Assembly (NCBI GenBank): GCA_964030475.1
Contig: CAXIPT010000004.1
Coordinates: 5,814,874 to 5,878,873 of the forward strand
Reading direction: 5' to 3'
DNA: 64,000 nucleotides
Source of the DNA: Tethya wilhelma
Taxonomy: Eukaryota > Porifera > Demospongiae > Tethyida > Tethyidae
The position numbers and the translations under genes are program-made. Below are positions 43,129 through 56,500 of the stretch, in pieces. Under the pieces are notes generated by a model. It saw only the letters and a list, made by a program, of their open reading frames with translations, did not search any database and had not been told where the DNA came from. Numbering within the stretch: position 1 is the first letter of the stretch; each line of letters begins with the position of its first letter.

Positions 43129-46100
43129 GTGTGTGTGGAGCAAGGAGAGCTCACTCACTGCAATTCCCAATTGACCAGCTTACATTAAGACTAAAATGCT
43201 CTCTTCTGAATTGAGAGTTATAGGAATGAACCTGACAGTGATTTCACTGCCTACTGTTCCTCACTGTCGTGCTAGTTCCATAGTGGCTAGGTCTATATCA
43301 ACACATAAACTCTCTATTTCACAACACATATATATAGTTTGTGGTGAAGTCTGGCCAGCTAGGCTATGGTTAGTCTGAGCCCATTCACTGCTTGCTAACA
43401 CTGAACCACATCAATGAAAATGACCTAGAGTATATGAATACACAATAATTATGTATGTGTACATGTTGTACGTTAGAGGTGATTCAACAAATTCAGGTAG
43501 CTACCAGAGTGCAGTGAGTGCAGGTGTCAAATGTATCACAGTATGTACAATATTAGAGTGCGAGTTCGTTGAAGCTGTTCACACACCATAAATGAGGTGT
43601 CTAGTTTTCCATTCTTACATATGGAGCAATGGACCAGTACTATTGATGTGCTTTGTTTGAGCTCACTAGTTAAGATTATATGATTAGCAGTGTGCAGTCC
43701 ATGGCAACTCGAACTGCTGATTCAGGCAGAGGCTATAAATTTAATATGGTCTTACTTGTGCTGGGTACACTGCTTCAAAAGAGCTGTGAATCTCTTGCAG
43801 CAACGAATGCACCATCTTTCAGGTAGATCCACGAGACCGTCGTTCCCTCTCAAGTCATTTCCTCTCAAGTCATTTGTTTCAGGACCAGAGGCTTCTGATT
43901 CTTCATTATCCTGCAACAAAGGTCGGTCCATATTTTCTCTACCCTGTCGCGCAACCTTTGCTACTACGCACGTGTCACATGATAAACGGTAAAAGGTCGA
44001 CGCATGCGTAAGCTAGGAATGTTTGACAGCTTCTACATTTAACGACCTTTACTCTAGCAGTCCGGGGTTGTGGCCATGCCATGCCTTGTCCTAGAAGGTA
44101 CAAGAGGATTGCTACGGTGGTGTTCCTCATTGTACTGCTGTTGGTATTCCCTTTTGGTATCATTCACAAGCCACCCAGCACTAGAAGTGGTGAGTAGATA
44201 CAGATATCTACTGATCTAGGCAATGATGCAATCCTTGGCATATAGAGCTCTCTCTTTTTCTTATCTCTTTCTCTCTCTCTCAGGCTGGAGAGTTCCTAAG
44301 AACTGTCTCCAGTGTAAGCCGAGGAAACCATTGTTGTACTCTGAACTGTCATCCAACCTGCTACTGGTACTGGTTCATGCAGCTGCCACCAGATCTGACA
44401 GACGAGAGGTCCTGAGGAAAACATGGCTGTCGGGATACAGGAACGAAGCCAATGCACCAATAAGATACATGTAGGCAAACAACAACTCCCAGAATTTTGG
44501 TTTTTTTTACACAAAACAAGTCTGGGAGTGGCCTTGTGACAATGCTGATGGTGAGCAATGCTCATATTTACTTACATACCTATAGGTTTGTTATTGGAGG
44601 AANCTTGATAGCTCAAGAAGCAAACGTATTCAAGTTCCAGGAGCTTTGTATTGCCAACCAATGGAGTTGAGAGCGTGCTGGTGCTACCTTAGTCTTGTTC
44701 TCAGGCTCAGAACTTCTCATGGTGACGCAAACTTTTTTGCTACTGACTGTCTTTGTGATAAATGTGAAGCGCTTACCATCTGCTGCTGCTGTGAGGAGTC
44801 CAAGCTGCCAGCAGCCTGGCATTTTTGTCCAAAACTGCCGTAGTTCACGCAAACTTGTACGCATAGTTAATTTTTGCGCGTACTTGTGATCTGTTTGTGG
44901 CTTCATTACGTAATGTAAATTTGAATTTACTTCCGCTTCCGTGAGAGAGCGCCTTTAAACTTAAGGTTCCGGGATACCGTTTGCATTTAATTAAACGAAA
45001 CGAAATTTTTTCGTAAAAATCAGTATCAGTTTAGTTCAAAATGGCGGAGATATGGCCATAAAATTTTTGACGTCAAACATAGCCATAGATAAGGCAGCTC
45101 ATCTTTGCTCTAGTGCTTTCAGAGCTTGTTTTTTATACTGACTAGGGACTGGCGAAGAGTTTTTGTGGAATACTGCTTCGTAAAATGAACGAAACACTCA
45201 TACAGTGAGCAGACCAGGCCTCAGCGTGAGTCAAGAATCAACAAACTTCACTATATTTCCCAAGCAAGTAAGCGATTTTTTAAAAACTCTTCGCTAGACC
45301 CTCACAATTACAGTTGTATTTCTGCGTGTCTGCCTTGATTCACTCCACTAAGCCTACTGTTGCAAATATTTGACGTCAAAAAATTGCTAAATTTTGAGCT
45401 CTTTGTTTTAGTTAGCTAAACTTGTGCTGAAAACAAAATTCAGCCTAGAGTAGCATAAATTATAGCTGAACTAGTGTGTAAAATCTTGGCACTGTGCAAT
45501 GAGCAGTTTTTGCTATATACTGAATAATGTGCAGTGCGGTCTTGCAATTAATTTGCCTGTATCCCGGAACCTTAATTCACCATGGTGCTTTTGTTTTTCA
45601 GTTGAGACATCTGCTGAGAAAGGGGCTACCCAGGTCCCTTCGAAGTGAAGTGTGGAAGCTTTTTGTGAATAGCAGTGCATTGAAGGCACAATCTTCATTC
45701 GATTATCAGGTAGACATCTGTGTGTTGTAAGTGTTTTCCTAGGTTTCTGGTTTATTTTTGTTTATGGATGTGTCCAGTTATCATGGAAATAACGTGTGTT
45801 TGAAACATCTCACCTTTTAACCTTATGAGGTTGTGTAAGTGTAGCTATAGCTACAGTGGTAGGGTGCTAGTATCTCATACTGGTGGTCCTAGGTTCGATT
45901 CCGAATAGCTGCCTAGATTTTTTTTCTCTTTCACCTAGCTTTGGATATGGATGGGGTGATGCATATGATAGCTATCCCTAATCCAGAGACAAGTGCGAGA
46001 GTGATGGTAGTAACTCAGCTTCTACAGTACAGTTTACTATGTGGCCCCTTTACCATGTGGATACCTACAGTCACTAATGTACATGTCCCATTGTTGCTAA

Positions 46101-47459
46101 TTGGGAAACAAAAATAGATCTTGTGTGTGTGTGTGTGTGTGTGTGTGTTAAAGGAGGGAGGTGGAGGTGAGGTACGATATCTGTGATCAACACAGACAAA
46201 TGAAGAAGTGCACCCATCTTAGTTGACACACACACCACACACTTGCACACACTTGACAACCCCAATACTGCTCACTTCTGTATCTAAGTTAACACCTACA
46301 GTATATGATGTGAGAGCTCTTTAAAAGACCTCCTTTGTTGTGAAATTTTCACATATCCAACACACTCTGCACCCACCCACAGACCAGTCTCTCTTGCCTT
46401 CGCTCTAAGCTCGCTGCACTCCATCTGTCGGCCCACTCTACCAGATCTAATGTGACCACGCTGAATGCAATGATCGATAAGATGTGTGTTGACTCTGATG
46501 AAAACACCTCAGAGGAGGATGAATGCTTGAAGACCTGGGCCAAAACAACAAGACAGATAATGATGGATATAGGTAAGAAGGGTGATTGGACACATCAGGT
46601 CCTTGGACACACTGTCCATTTCCATGAGCCATTTCAGGTGGGTAGGAAGAGTTCCCATGGAACAAAAGAGCTTTCCGACCAACCAGTCCTAGTTCTCATG
46701 ACTAGGCACCTGAGTGGCTCGGCCTTTGCCAATTTATTAAAGTCCATCTGATTTGAGAATGCCGCCGGAAGTGAGTAATGAAATTCATAGCAATACTTTT
46801 TATATGGGGCAAAATAGCTAACTTTTGACTGGTAAGGCATAGGAAGCTGGAAAAGCAACCAAAAGAACGGGGAGGATGAGCGCTTTCCAATGGTGCTTGA
46901 AATTTTGAAATCGGTTGGATATTTAGAAAGTTATTCAATTTTTTCTACCGGCATTCTCAAACAAGATGGACTTTAGACACTAGTGTGAGCAGGTATTGGG
47001 AGGGTTCCTTTAGGTTTGGGATTGGTTGTAAAGATAGAGACCCTTTTAAATTTTCATGTACACTTTAATGTCAATCACTGATTTGAGTGCATGGGCTAAA
47101 TCATGAATCATGATGTGATGTGTGCAAGTATACATGCTTGTATTGTGGTGGGCTAAACCAAGATATGACAGAGTATTAGCTTCTGAATCATGACCACGCA
47201 TACTCACACCACTGCACACACACACACACACAATATCCTCTATAGTTCGGACCTTTCCATGTCATCGTTGCTTTCTGGAGTCAGAGTCCCCCACCAAGTC
47301 CTCTCTCTTCAACATCCTCATGCTCTATAGCACGGAATACAACACCAGTGTGGGATACTGCCAAGGTAACGGAGTACCACTTTACCACAACATGCACTTG
47401 TATTGTATTATTGTAAACAAACATGCACATGGAGCTATATAACAGCTCAGAACTGTTAT

Positions 47460-47513
<54 letters not shown>

Positions 47514-50500
47514 TGTTGTCATGTTGGCATGTAGGTATGTCGTACGTGGTTGCCTTATTGCTGATGAATATGGATGAGGAGGTAGGGATGTGCAGCTCAT
47601 TGTATATACAATGTGTGAACTATACTTTAGCCATGCATGACAAGTATTGACATTGTATTATTTTATACATGTGCATGTCAGGATGCTTTCTGGACTGCTG
47701 TGTCGCTTTTTGAACGAAAGAAGTATCTTTCTGGATATTACGATCCTTCTCTGAGCAAGTAAGTATAACTTTACCTCATGCACAATGTGGATTTAGTGGT
47801 TGATCAAAACAGCTACGTGAGTGTAGCTAGTAGCAACAGCAAATTGTGTTTAAAGTGGTAGTACTATACAAATTACAATTTCATTGCAGTACTTGTCAAA
47901 ATTATTATTGTAGATAATACACTTTATACATAGGTTGGTTGTTTCCTTTTCATAGTTGTTATTTAGTACACACAACACAGTTGAGCTCTTTTGAACTGTC
48001 ATACTCAGGACATGGCATCCCACCACAATCAGCTTCAACGTGGTAAAAGTATCCACTGTTTTGACCCCCTTGAGTTCCTGGAATGGAGTCTTGATCTTTG
48101 TCCACACATTCGTATGAACTTCGGTAGTGTGTGTAATAATCAGCCATGATGTAGCCATAGTACTCCCTGGTCCAGGATTGAGGACAGGTGGTCTTAGCTG
48201 GGATCATCATGACAGTTTCACGAGTTGAGATATAGCATACTGCACAGGGGACGTTGTGACCACCAACACCCTCTATTGGACTACCATATTCCACTCCATA
48301 CAGATTACTGTAATCTTGGCTCCCACTTGTGAAACTTAAGGTGTACTCAGGTTTTTCAGGCATACAGAGATAGTTAGCTCCACTTCCTTTATGATTATAG
48401 TAACTTCCTCCAGCTCTTCCAGCATACACTAGTTCAGTTCCTTGTGCCTCAGGACATGTTGACTTGCCCCACCTGATGTACGTGAGTCCACCAGTCTTTG
48501 GTCCAGGTGGTCCGACTGGTCCAGGATCTCCTTTGTATCCCCGTTTCCCTTGTGATCCTGGTGGTCCAGGTATGGGAGCCTCGAGACTGTGTAGTCCAGG
48601 GGGTCCTCGTAGTCCTTGTGGCCCCTGGGGTCCAGGGGGACCATCACGACCATCTCTTCCTGGTGATCCATCACGACCCCTCAATATCTCAAAATAAGGG
48701 AGTCTACTGGCGGGTCGGAGGGAAATCTCTTCTGTGTCATTCTCAGCAGCTGTATACAAAAATAACAACAAGAAAGTACATGAAACATTGTACAATGCCT
48801 TTAGCAAAATAGGAATTTCTTTCCTTTTTTTAACACCGCAAAAAATTTTACTTGTCACTAACAACTTGATTCTCTTACGTTTTAAGTTGCTTTGGGCATC
48901 TGCATATATAGCAATGAATAGCACCAAAAGAAGTTGAAAATTGCTTTCCAGTTTCATTTTTCTTTTTAGTTTGCTGTTTCTTCACCTTGCTTGAATGTTA
49001 AGCTCTGAACTCTCTTTCAAGTGCTTGAAGATTATAGCTGCTGCTAGTCTCACCTTGCAGTTGCTATACAGCTCAAACTGGTGTAATTTCATCTCTTATA
49101 TAGCTGCTCATTCTTCTTGACTGTGTGAATGTGGTCAAATTCAGATTGTCATGATTTTTTTGTGGGCATATGTACTAGCCTTGTAGACTAGGCCTTTCTC
49201 ACCAAGCTTGTTTACATGTGGGTATTTTACACATTGAGCTTATCATTAACATTGAAATCATACACAGGTTGATACTACACTTTATTGTAATTCCCCCAAA
49301 AAATCATTTTAAGTAAATTATAAATGTGGCAAGAATAAAAATTAAAATGTTAAGAATATTTTCATTGTTTGTTGTGTTTATCAAAGCAATCGCCACCCAG
49401 CTGTTGTGATGGTCAGGCCCTCTCCCAATGTATGTATTGTGGGACATGGACACCACTCCACTAAGGATGAGTCTGGGGGTGAGGCTGTTTGTGGTAGTAT
49501 CTTTGTCTCATGAAACAGGCAAGAGTCCTTATTAGTCCTCCAGATAATCTGACACATATTCCACAACTGAATAATTTTGGCCTACACGGTTAGTTTGTTG
49601 TCTCTGTGAATCCGTGTAGAGTGTCTCCATCGTAATCAGTGTGTAGACAGCCATAATAGCCACAGTCCACAACCATGCAGAGCTTATACTCATAAACAAC
49701 CAGCTTCATGTATACACATTACTATTGAAGCCTTTGAATTGCCCAATTGTTGGTTCAAGTAATGCATATTGTGGTATATGTATTAGGACAAGAAAATGAT
49801 GAATATTGTATACACATTATGATGATATTGTTATGTAGTTTTATACATGTGCTAAAATTGTACAATTCCTTGTGATTACGAATTTGATCAATGGCTTTAT
49901 GTAGTAATAAAGTTTGATGTTTTTTTTTTATATTACAAACTATACATGTTGCTCTCAGTTATATGTGTGTTTCATTTAGTGCACACCACACAGTTGAGCT
50001 CCTTGGAACTGTCATATGGGGGACATGGATCATGGATATGTAACATCAGCATTAAGAGAAATTTTTTTAGGAATCTTTTCTTATTTACGCGAAGGAAGTG
50101 AATGCAAATAGACTTTAGCTATATTTTACAGGTGATCTAGTGATGAGTTCTATCATTTCTAAGTGAATATGATACCATACATTGCAAACACATCAGCACA
50201 TGAACAAATCTATTGACAATCACAATAATAAAACAGTAGCATACTGTCTCTGGCCTCAATATTAGTTATTTTATTTAGTGCACACCACACAGTTGAGCTC
50301 TTTGGAGCGATCATAGGGAGGACATGGCATTCCATCACAGTGAGCTTCAATATGATACAAGTATGCACTATTGACACCACCTTGACTGCCTGGAATGGAC
50401 TCTTGATCTTTGTCCACACACTCATATGAAGAGCGATAGTGACCATGGTATGCTGTCATGAGGTAGCCATAGTATTCCCTGGTCCAGGATTGAGGACAGG

Positions 50501-53500
50501 TGGTCTTAGCTGGGATCATTATGACAGTTTCACGAGTTGAAACAAAGCATACAGCACAGGGGACATTGTGATTACTTGTACTCTCTATTGGTCCCTGATA
50601 TTCCACTCCATGTAAAATGCCATCAGCTTGAGCTCCACTTCTAGACCTCAGAGTATATACTCTGGTGTCTCAGGCATACAGAGATAGTTAGCTCCATTTC
50701 CTTTGTGACTATTATGACTTCCTCCTGCTAATCCAGCATACACCATTTCAGTTCCAGTTCCCTCTGGGCAGGTTGACTTGCCCCACCTTATGTATATGAC
50801 TCCTCCACTCATTGGACCAGGTGGTCCACTCAAACCACGGTCACCTTTCACCCCTTGCATTCCTCGTGGTCCCTGAGGTCCAGGGGCTCCATCTCTTCCA
50901 TCACGACCATCTCTTCCTCTCAAAATCTCAAGATAAGGAAGGTTCTTGGAGGGTTGTACTGAGATGTTTGAAGTGTCATTGTTTTCTGTTTGATGTAAAT
51001 GCCAGATTATTATAATCTGTGTTACATTTTAAAAATAATTAACTATTATACCTTGTTGAGCATGAACATGAGCGCAAGTGATGGCAGCTAACAGTAGAGT
51101 CAAACTAATTGTTAAGTTGTACATGGTTTTTCTGGATGAAGCCTTTGATTCAATGCTCAGTGAGTCCCCAAACGTTTTTGGTTTTTTTTGAAGTTGCTTA
51201 GAAAAGATTTGTACGTGACACACTATGTTACGAGTCTGACGCACTTCACTCTAGCTGTTGTCCCTACCTTTTATAATTTTCTCATGTGTTTTTTTTCCAA
51301 CCATGTGCACCCATGATCTAGCATGTTGTTATATAGGTTCTCTCATGTGTGAGCAAATTGTGTGTTGTTTTTGCCAAGTTTTTTGACAATGTAATGTTAA
51401 TAATTGGAAGTTAATTGTAGAGATTATGATATCCAAGCTGCTAATTTTTATGTAACTTGCTTTTAAGTGTAAATAATCAAACAGTGAAATTGTTTTTGCC
51501 ATGCATGCTCTCCTTGGTATAGTACTGCTTATTGGTGCTATAATTGCTAGCCTTGCACCCATGCAGGCTCTCTTTGTTGACCAATAAGGAGAGAGCAATC
51601 ATTGCCTCATGAAACGGAAAAAAAAAAATTGTCGTCATGTATGACACACATGTGCATACACTCTACAACTGAGTAATGTGGCCAACACAACCTATGATGT
51701 TTAGCTCCTTACATTTGTAGCTAAAATTGCAGCCAACTGTTTTGGCTCTATGAATCTGTGCATGTGTAGTGTCTCCATCATAATTGGCTTGTAGACAACC
51801 ACCAGGACTGCCACAACCAGCCATCATATACTCATATGAAATTATGTGTACTTCTCATAGTTTAGTGACAATATTATGTCATGTACAAAAATCAACATCA
51901 TGTACACTGGGTTGTAGTAATGTTTAAGGTCTTAGGTGGTTGATTGATTGCTTTATCATACGTATGGTAGTACGTATAGTAGGAATGGGCCGTATGTCCC
52001 ATAGACACAATACAAAATGTTTATGATCATAAAAATCTAGCAAAACAAAATTAAACCTTCAAACTTGCTCAGAGGCTCTCACTGACAGATTATCAATTGC
52101 CTGCAAGGCCTAAAACTCACAAAAACTTTCCTCGGCACTCGTAGAGAGCGCTAGTGGGAAGCCACCATAGTGCCATTTTTGTTCTGCTAACGTACTTACT
52201 TACTTCCTAACTGACTTACTTGAAAAGGATTTCCAGAGAACCAGAATGTGTTGAGCCAACTTTGACAGCACAAAGTAAGTTCTTTTCATAGGTACTACAT
52301 TCCTTGATACTCGTTTTCATCACAAATAAGCCTAAACAAAAACTAGAAAGCTTTGAAACTTAGTGTATAAATTCATGTACTACAATTCAGCCATCTTTGT
52401 AGGTAGAGTTCAGAGGTCATTATCCACGTGGCATTATTATGCGCATGCGCATTAGCCTCTTCCAACATTATGAAGTGCATGTAGGTCTACTACTCAAGCT
52501 TTTTGTATAGACTAATCAGTCTCTGGTAGTCTCCCCACTGTAGTGTTGAAAAAAGTGAATGAACAAGTAGTAAAAATTTCAAAAAAATTAGTAGTGTAGG
52601 AATGGGCAGTGCGGTAAAAAGTATTGGAACAAGGCGTGTCTCAATTTCGGCACATGACTACTTCATTTTTTTATACCCAACTCTTGGCTGGCAGTCCAGT
52701 TTAAGTTACCTGTCTGCTATGGTTTGCTCCACTGCTTACTAATTTTATAGCAGAAATTTGAACCAATGCAATAAGCTATGGCACTATTGTACATTGCATT
52801 TATGACACTTATAGGATCCTTACAAGGGATCAAGAATAAAAATGAAGTAGTCATGTGCCGAAATTGAGACACGCCTTGTTCCAATACTTTTTACCGCACT
52901 GCCCATTCCTACACTACTAATTTTTTTGAAATTTTTACTATTGTTTATTTGTGAGTTATGAGTTGATAAATTGGTGGTACGTATATGGGTGGTTCATTTA
53001 GTGCACACCACACAGTTAAGTTCTTTGGAACTGTCATATGGAGGACATGGTACTCCATCACAGTGAGCTTCAACATGATAGAAGTATGCACTTTGGACAC
53101 CGCCTTGACTGCCAGGAATAGATTCTTGATCTTTGTCCACACACTCATATGAACTACGATAGTGAGTAAAGTGTGCTGTCATAAGGTAGCCATAGTACTC
53201 CCTGGTCCAGGATTGAGGACAGGTGGTCTTAGCTGGGATCATCATGACAGCTACCCGGGTTGAGACATAGCATACAGCACACGGTACATTGAGGTTACTT
53301 GTGCTCTCTAGTGGTCCCTGATACTCCACTCCATATACAATCCCGTGATCTTGATGTCCACTTCTAGACCTCAGAGTATATTCTGGTGTCTCAGGCATAC
53401 AAAGATGATTAGCTCCACTTCCTCTATGATTATGATGGCTTCCTACAGCTCTTCCAGCATACACCATTTCAGTTCCAGTTCCCTCTGGGCAGGTTGACTT

Positions 53501-56500
53501 GCCCCACCTTGTGTATATGACTCCTCCACTCATTGGACCAGGTGGTCCTTGTAAACCACGGTCACCTTTCACCCCTTGCATTCCTCGTGGACCTTGTGGT
53601 CCAGGGGCTCCATCTCTTCCATCACGACCATCTCTTCCTCTCAGAATCTCAAGATAAGGAAGGTTCTTTGAAGCTTGTACACGCAACGAAGTATTTTCAG
53701 TATTGTTAGCTGTAAGTGAGAAATGAAACAATCAAACTACACAAGCTAACGTTATATTCAATTTTTTTCGTTGACGAGCCTATATATCTTCCTACTGTAA
53801 GCAAAAATTTGCCAAGTATACTTTCTGAAACATTAGTTTTACTGTGTACTGAATCAGTACATTTTTTCTTACATTTCAGTTGTTGAGCATTGCTGCTGTA
53901 CCACAGTACAATAACAGACACCACCACAAGCAGTTGTTTGCTGTGGGCCATATTTAGTTCCTTAATTGTTGTTGTTTTTTTGTTGCTGATTGACCTACTT
54001 GTCTTAAAGTTGTCTTTTGGTGTCACTGAGTACAGTAGCTATTTAGACATGCAGTATTTTATAGCATTAAATTTGTGTTCCTGCCTTTCTGATAGAAATT
54101 AGTATCATTTTTTGACTGTGTACGTGTAACTACATAAAATTGTGACCATCTGTCGAATGTGTGATCTGGTAACTATGAGTTTGAAGTCCTGACGTTTTTG
54201 TGTGTATAACCAGTGATTGATCTGTTAGTATGTGGTATTAAATTTATACTAAATAATTGTATCATCATGCAGAGACATTTGCAGTCACATTAACATACTA
54301 TGAAATGCTAGCTATGCTCTCTCCTATATCAACACTGGAACTGTCTTTGTACTTAAACTTTAAATTGTTATAGCAACGTTGCATGACCAGTGTAAAATTC
54401 AGAATTTGACATTTTGCGATGAAGTACTCCTAAATACAGCACACCATGTATACCATATTACACTGCCATGAAAATTTGACACATGTACATGTATCTTGAC
54501 GTACTGTTACTGTATGAACAAATAACTATTACAATAATATATACTTTTATATATTTATCTATTTGGTGCACACCACACAGCTTAGTTCTCTAGCACCAAC
54601 ATAAGGGGGACATAAACCAGTACAGGCTGCTCCAACGTGATAGAATCGAGAACTGTATTCATTATTTCCTCCACTGTCTGGAACGGAATCTTGGTCTTTG
54701 TCCACACATTCGTATGAACTTCGGTAGATTTCGTGACTTGGGGGTTAGTCACGAAAATAACGAAAATTTGCACCCCACAGAAATTTCCCGCTATATATAC
54801 AGTATCTTTAGCTTCTAAAATTTGCTGTAATATTATGCTAATTCATATGAGTCTTTACTATTATATCAAGTCTGTTATTATTAATTTATTTTTTGGTACA
54901 TTTGTTAAGTGTGTGATTAAGTAACTTTGGTGAAGATAGTTAATTTTTTTGCTATGCTAATAACTAACTCAATGAGGTTCAAAAACAGTTAACTTTATAC
55001 TGTACAGGCTCGACATTACACTAACGGTTATCAATGGTACATACCAGTACTAGTGTATGTAGATTATATATGCTAATTATTTAATAATTATTTAATTTGT
55101 CATATAAATCTAGAATTGTTTGAAAGTGGAACTAGTTTATTTGGTGCAAACTACACAATTGAGCTCTTTACTGTTGTCATAAGGAGGACATGGCATTTCA
55201 CTACAATCTGCTTCAATATGATAAAAGTATGCACTGGTTTGACTGCCTTGACTTCCTGGAACAGAGTCTTGCTCTTTGTGAGCTAGTCTTTGCATGGCAT
55301 TCATTCATATCATTCATGGCATTCATATAACATTTTGTGATGAGGTGCTCCTAATTACAGCTATGGAGTCTTGTTTTTTGTCCATATAAACTAGCTGCAA
55401 AGATGTCCACAGTGGTCTAGCTACCATGAGTGGCCTGTTGTGAGGTAGCCATAAGGTAGCCATAATACTCCCTGGTCCATGTAGGATTGAGGACAGGTAG
55501 TCTTACAATTAGCTGAGATCATCATAATATTATAACAGTTTCACAAGTAGAGAAATAATATCATGCACACATACTGAATAGACATACATGCTGTAACCTT
55601 GACAAAAAAATTCTACTTGTTCGTTATACATTCTACATCCTTCCAGTAACAATGAGAGGTTAATACTTTGTGTAAAATTTACAAGTACATATTCCAAAAA
55701 AAAAAAAAAAAAAAAAAAAGAATTCTTCTAGTTACATAATCCTTGTTAACGTCAGATTCTCTCTTAGAGTATTGTATGTTTGTCAACGACTCTATTTAGT
55801 ACACACTACGCACGTTAACTCTTTGTTGCGGTCATATGGAGGACATTGTATTCCAGTACAATCAGCTTCAGTATGATAGAATCTTACTGTTCTGCTTGAT
55901 GTGCCTTGACTGCCTGGAACAGAGTCTTGATCTTTGTCCACACATTCGTATGTACTGCTACTATGTGTGTGATAAGATGTCATTAGGTAGCCATAGTACT
56001 CCCTGATCCAGGATTGAGGACAGGTGGTCTTAGCTGGGATCATCATGACTGTTTCACGAGTTGAGACATAACATACTGCACAGGGTACATTGTGATCGTG
56101 ATCACCTACTATTGGGTATCTATATTCTGCTCCATACAAATGACCACGATTTTGATGCCCACTTGTATATCTCAGGGTATATTCTGGTACCAAAGGCATA
56201 CATAGATGGTTAGCTCCTCCTCCTTCATGGTCGTGATGACTCCCTCCAGTTCTTCCTGCATATACTAGACCAGTTCCTGATACACTTGGGCATGTTGACT
56301 TGCCCCACCTTGTGTATATGATCCCTCCAGTGTTTGGACCAGGCGGTCCTCTGAAACCACGGTCACCTTTCAATCCTTGAATTCCTCGTGGCCCCTGTGG
56401 TCCAGGGGCTCCACTACCAGGTAGTCCTTGTGGTCCCTGAGGTCCTAGTTCCCCAGGAGCTCCTATTGGTCCTTGTGGTCCAGGCACTGGAACATTCGTA

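Noticed and set aside
44613..44906. 97-codon - strand frame after the N at 44603
   Set aside because: No recognisable domain, no supporting splice signals and composition like intron sequence.
48464..48812. + strand frames opposite the collagen helix (Gly/Pro-rich)
   Set aside because: Antisense shadows of GGN/CCN codons in the Gly-X-Y region; the - strand gene is complete and has the cysteine-rich domain.
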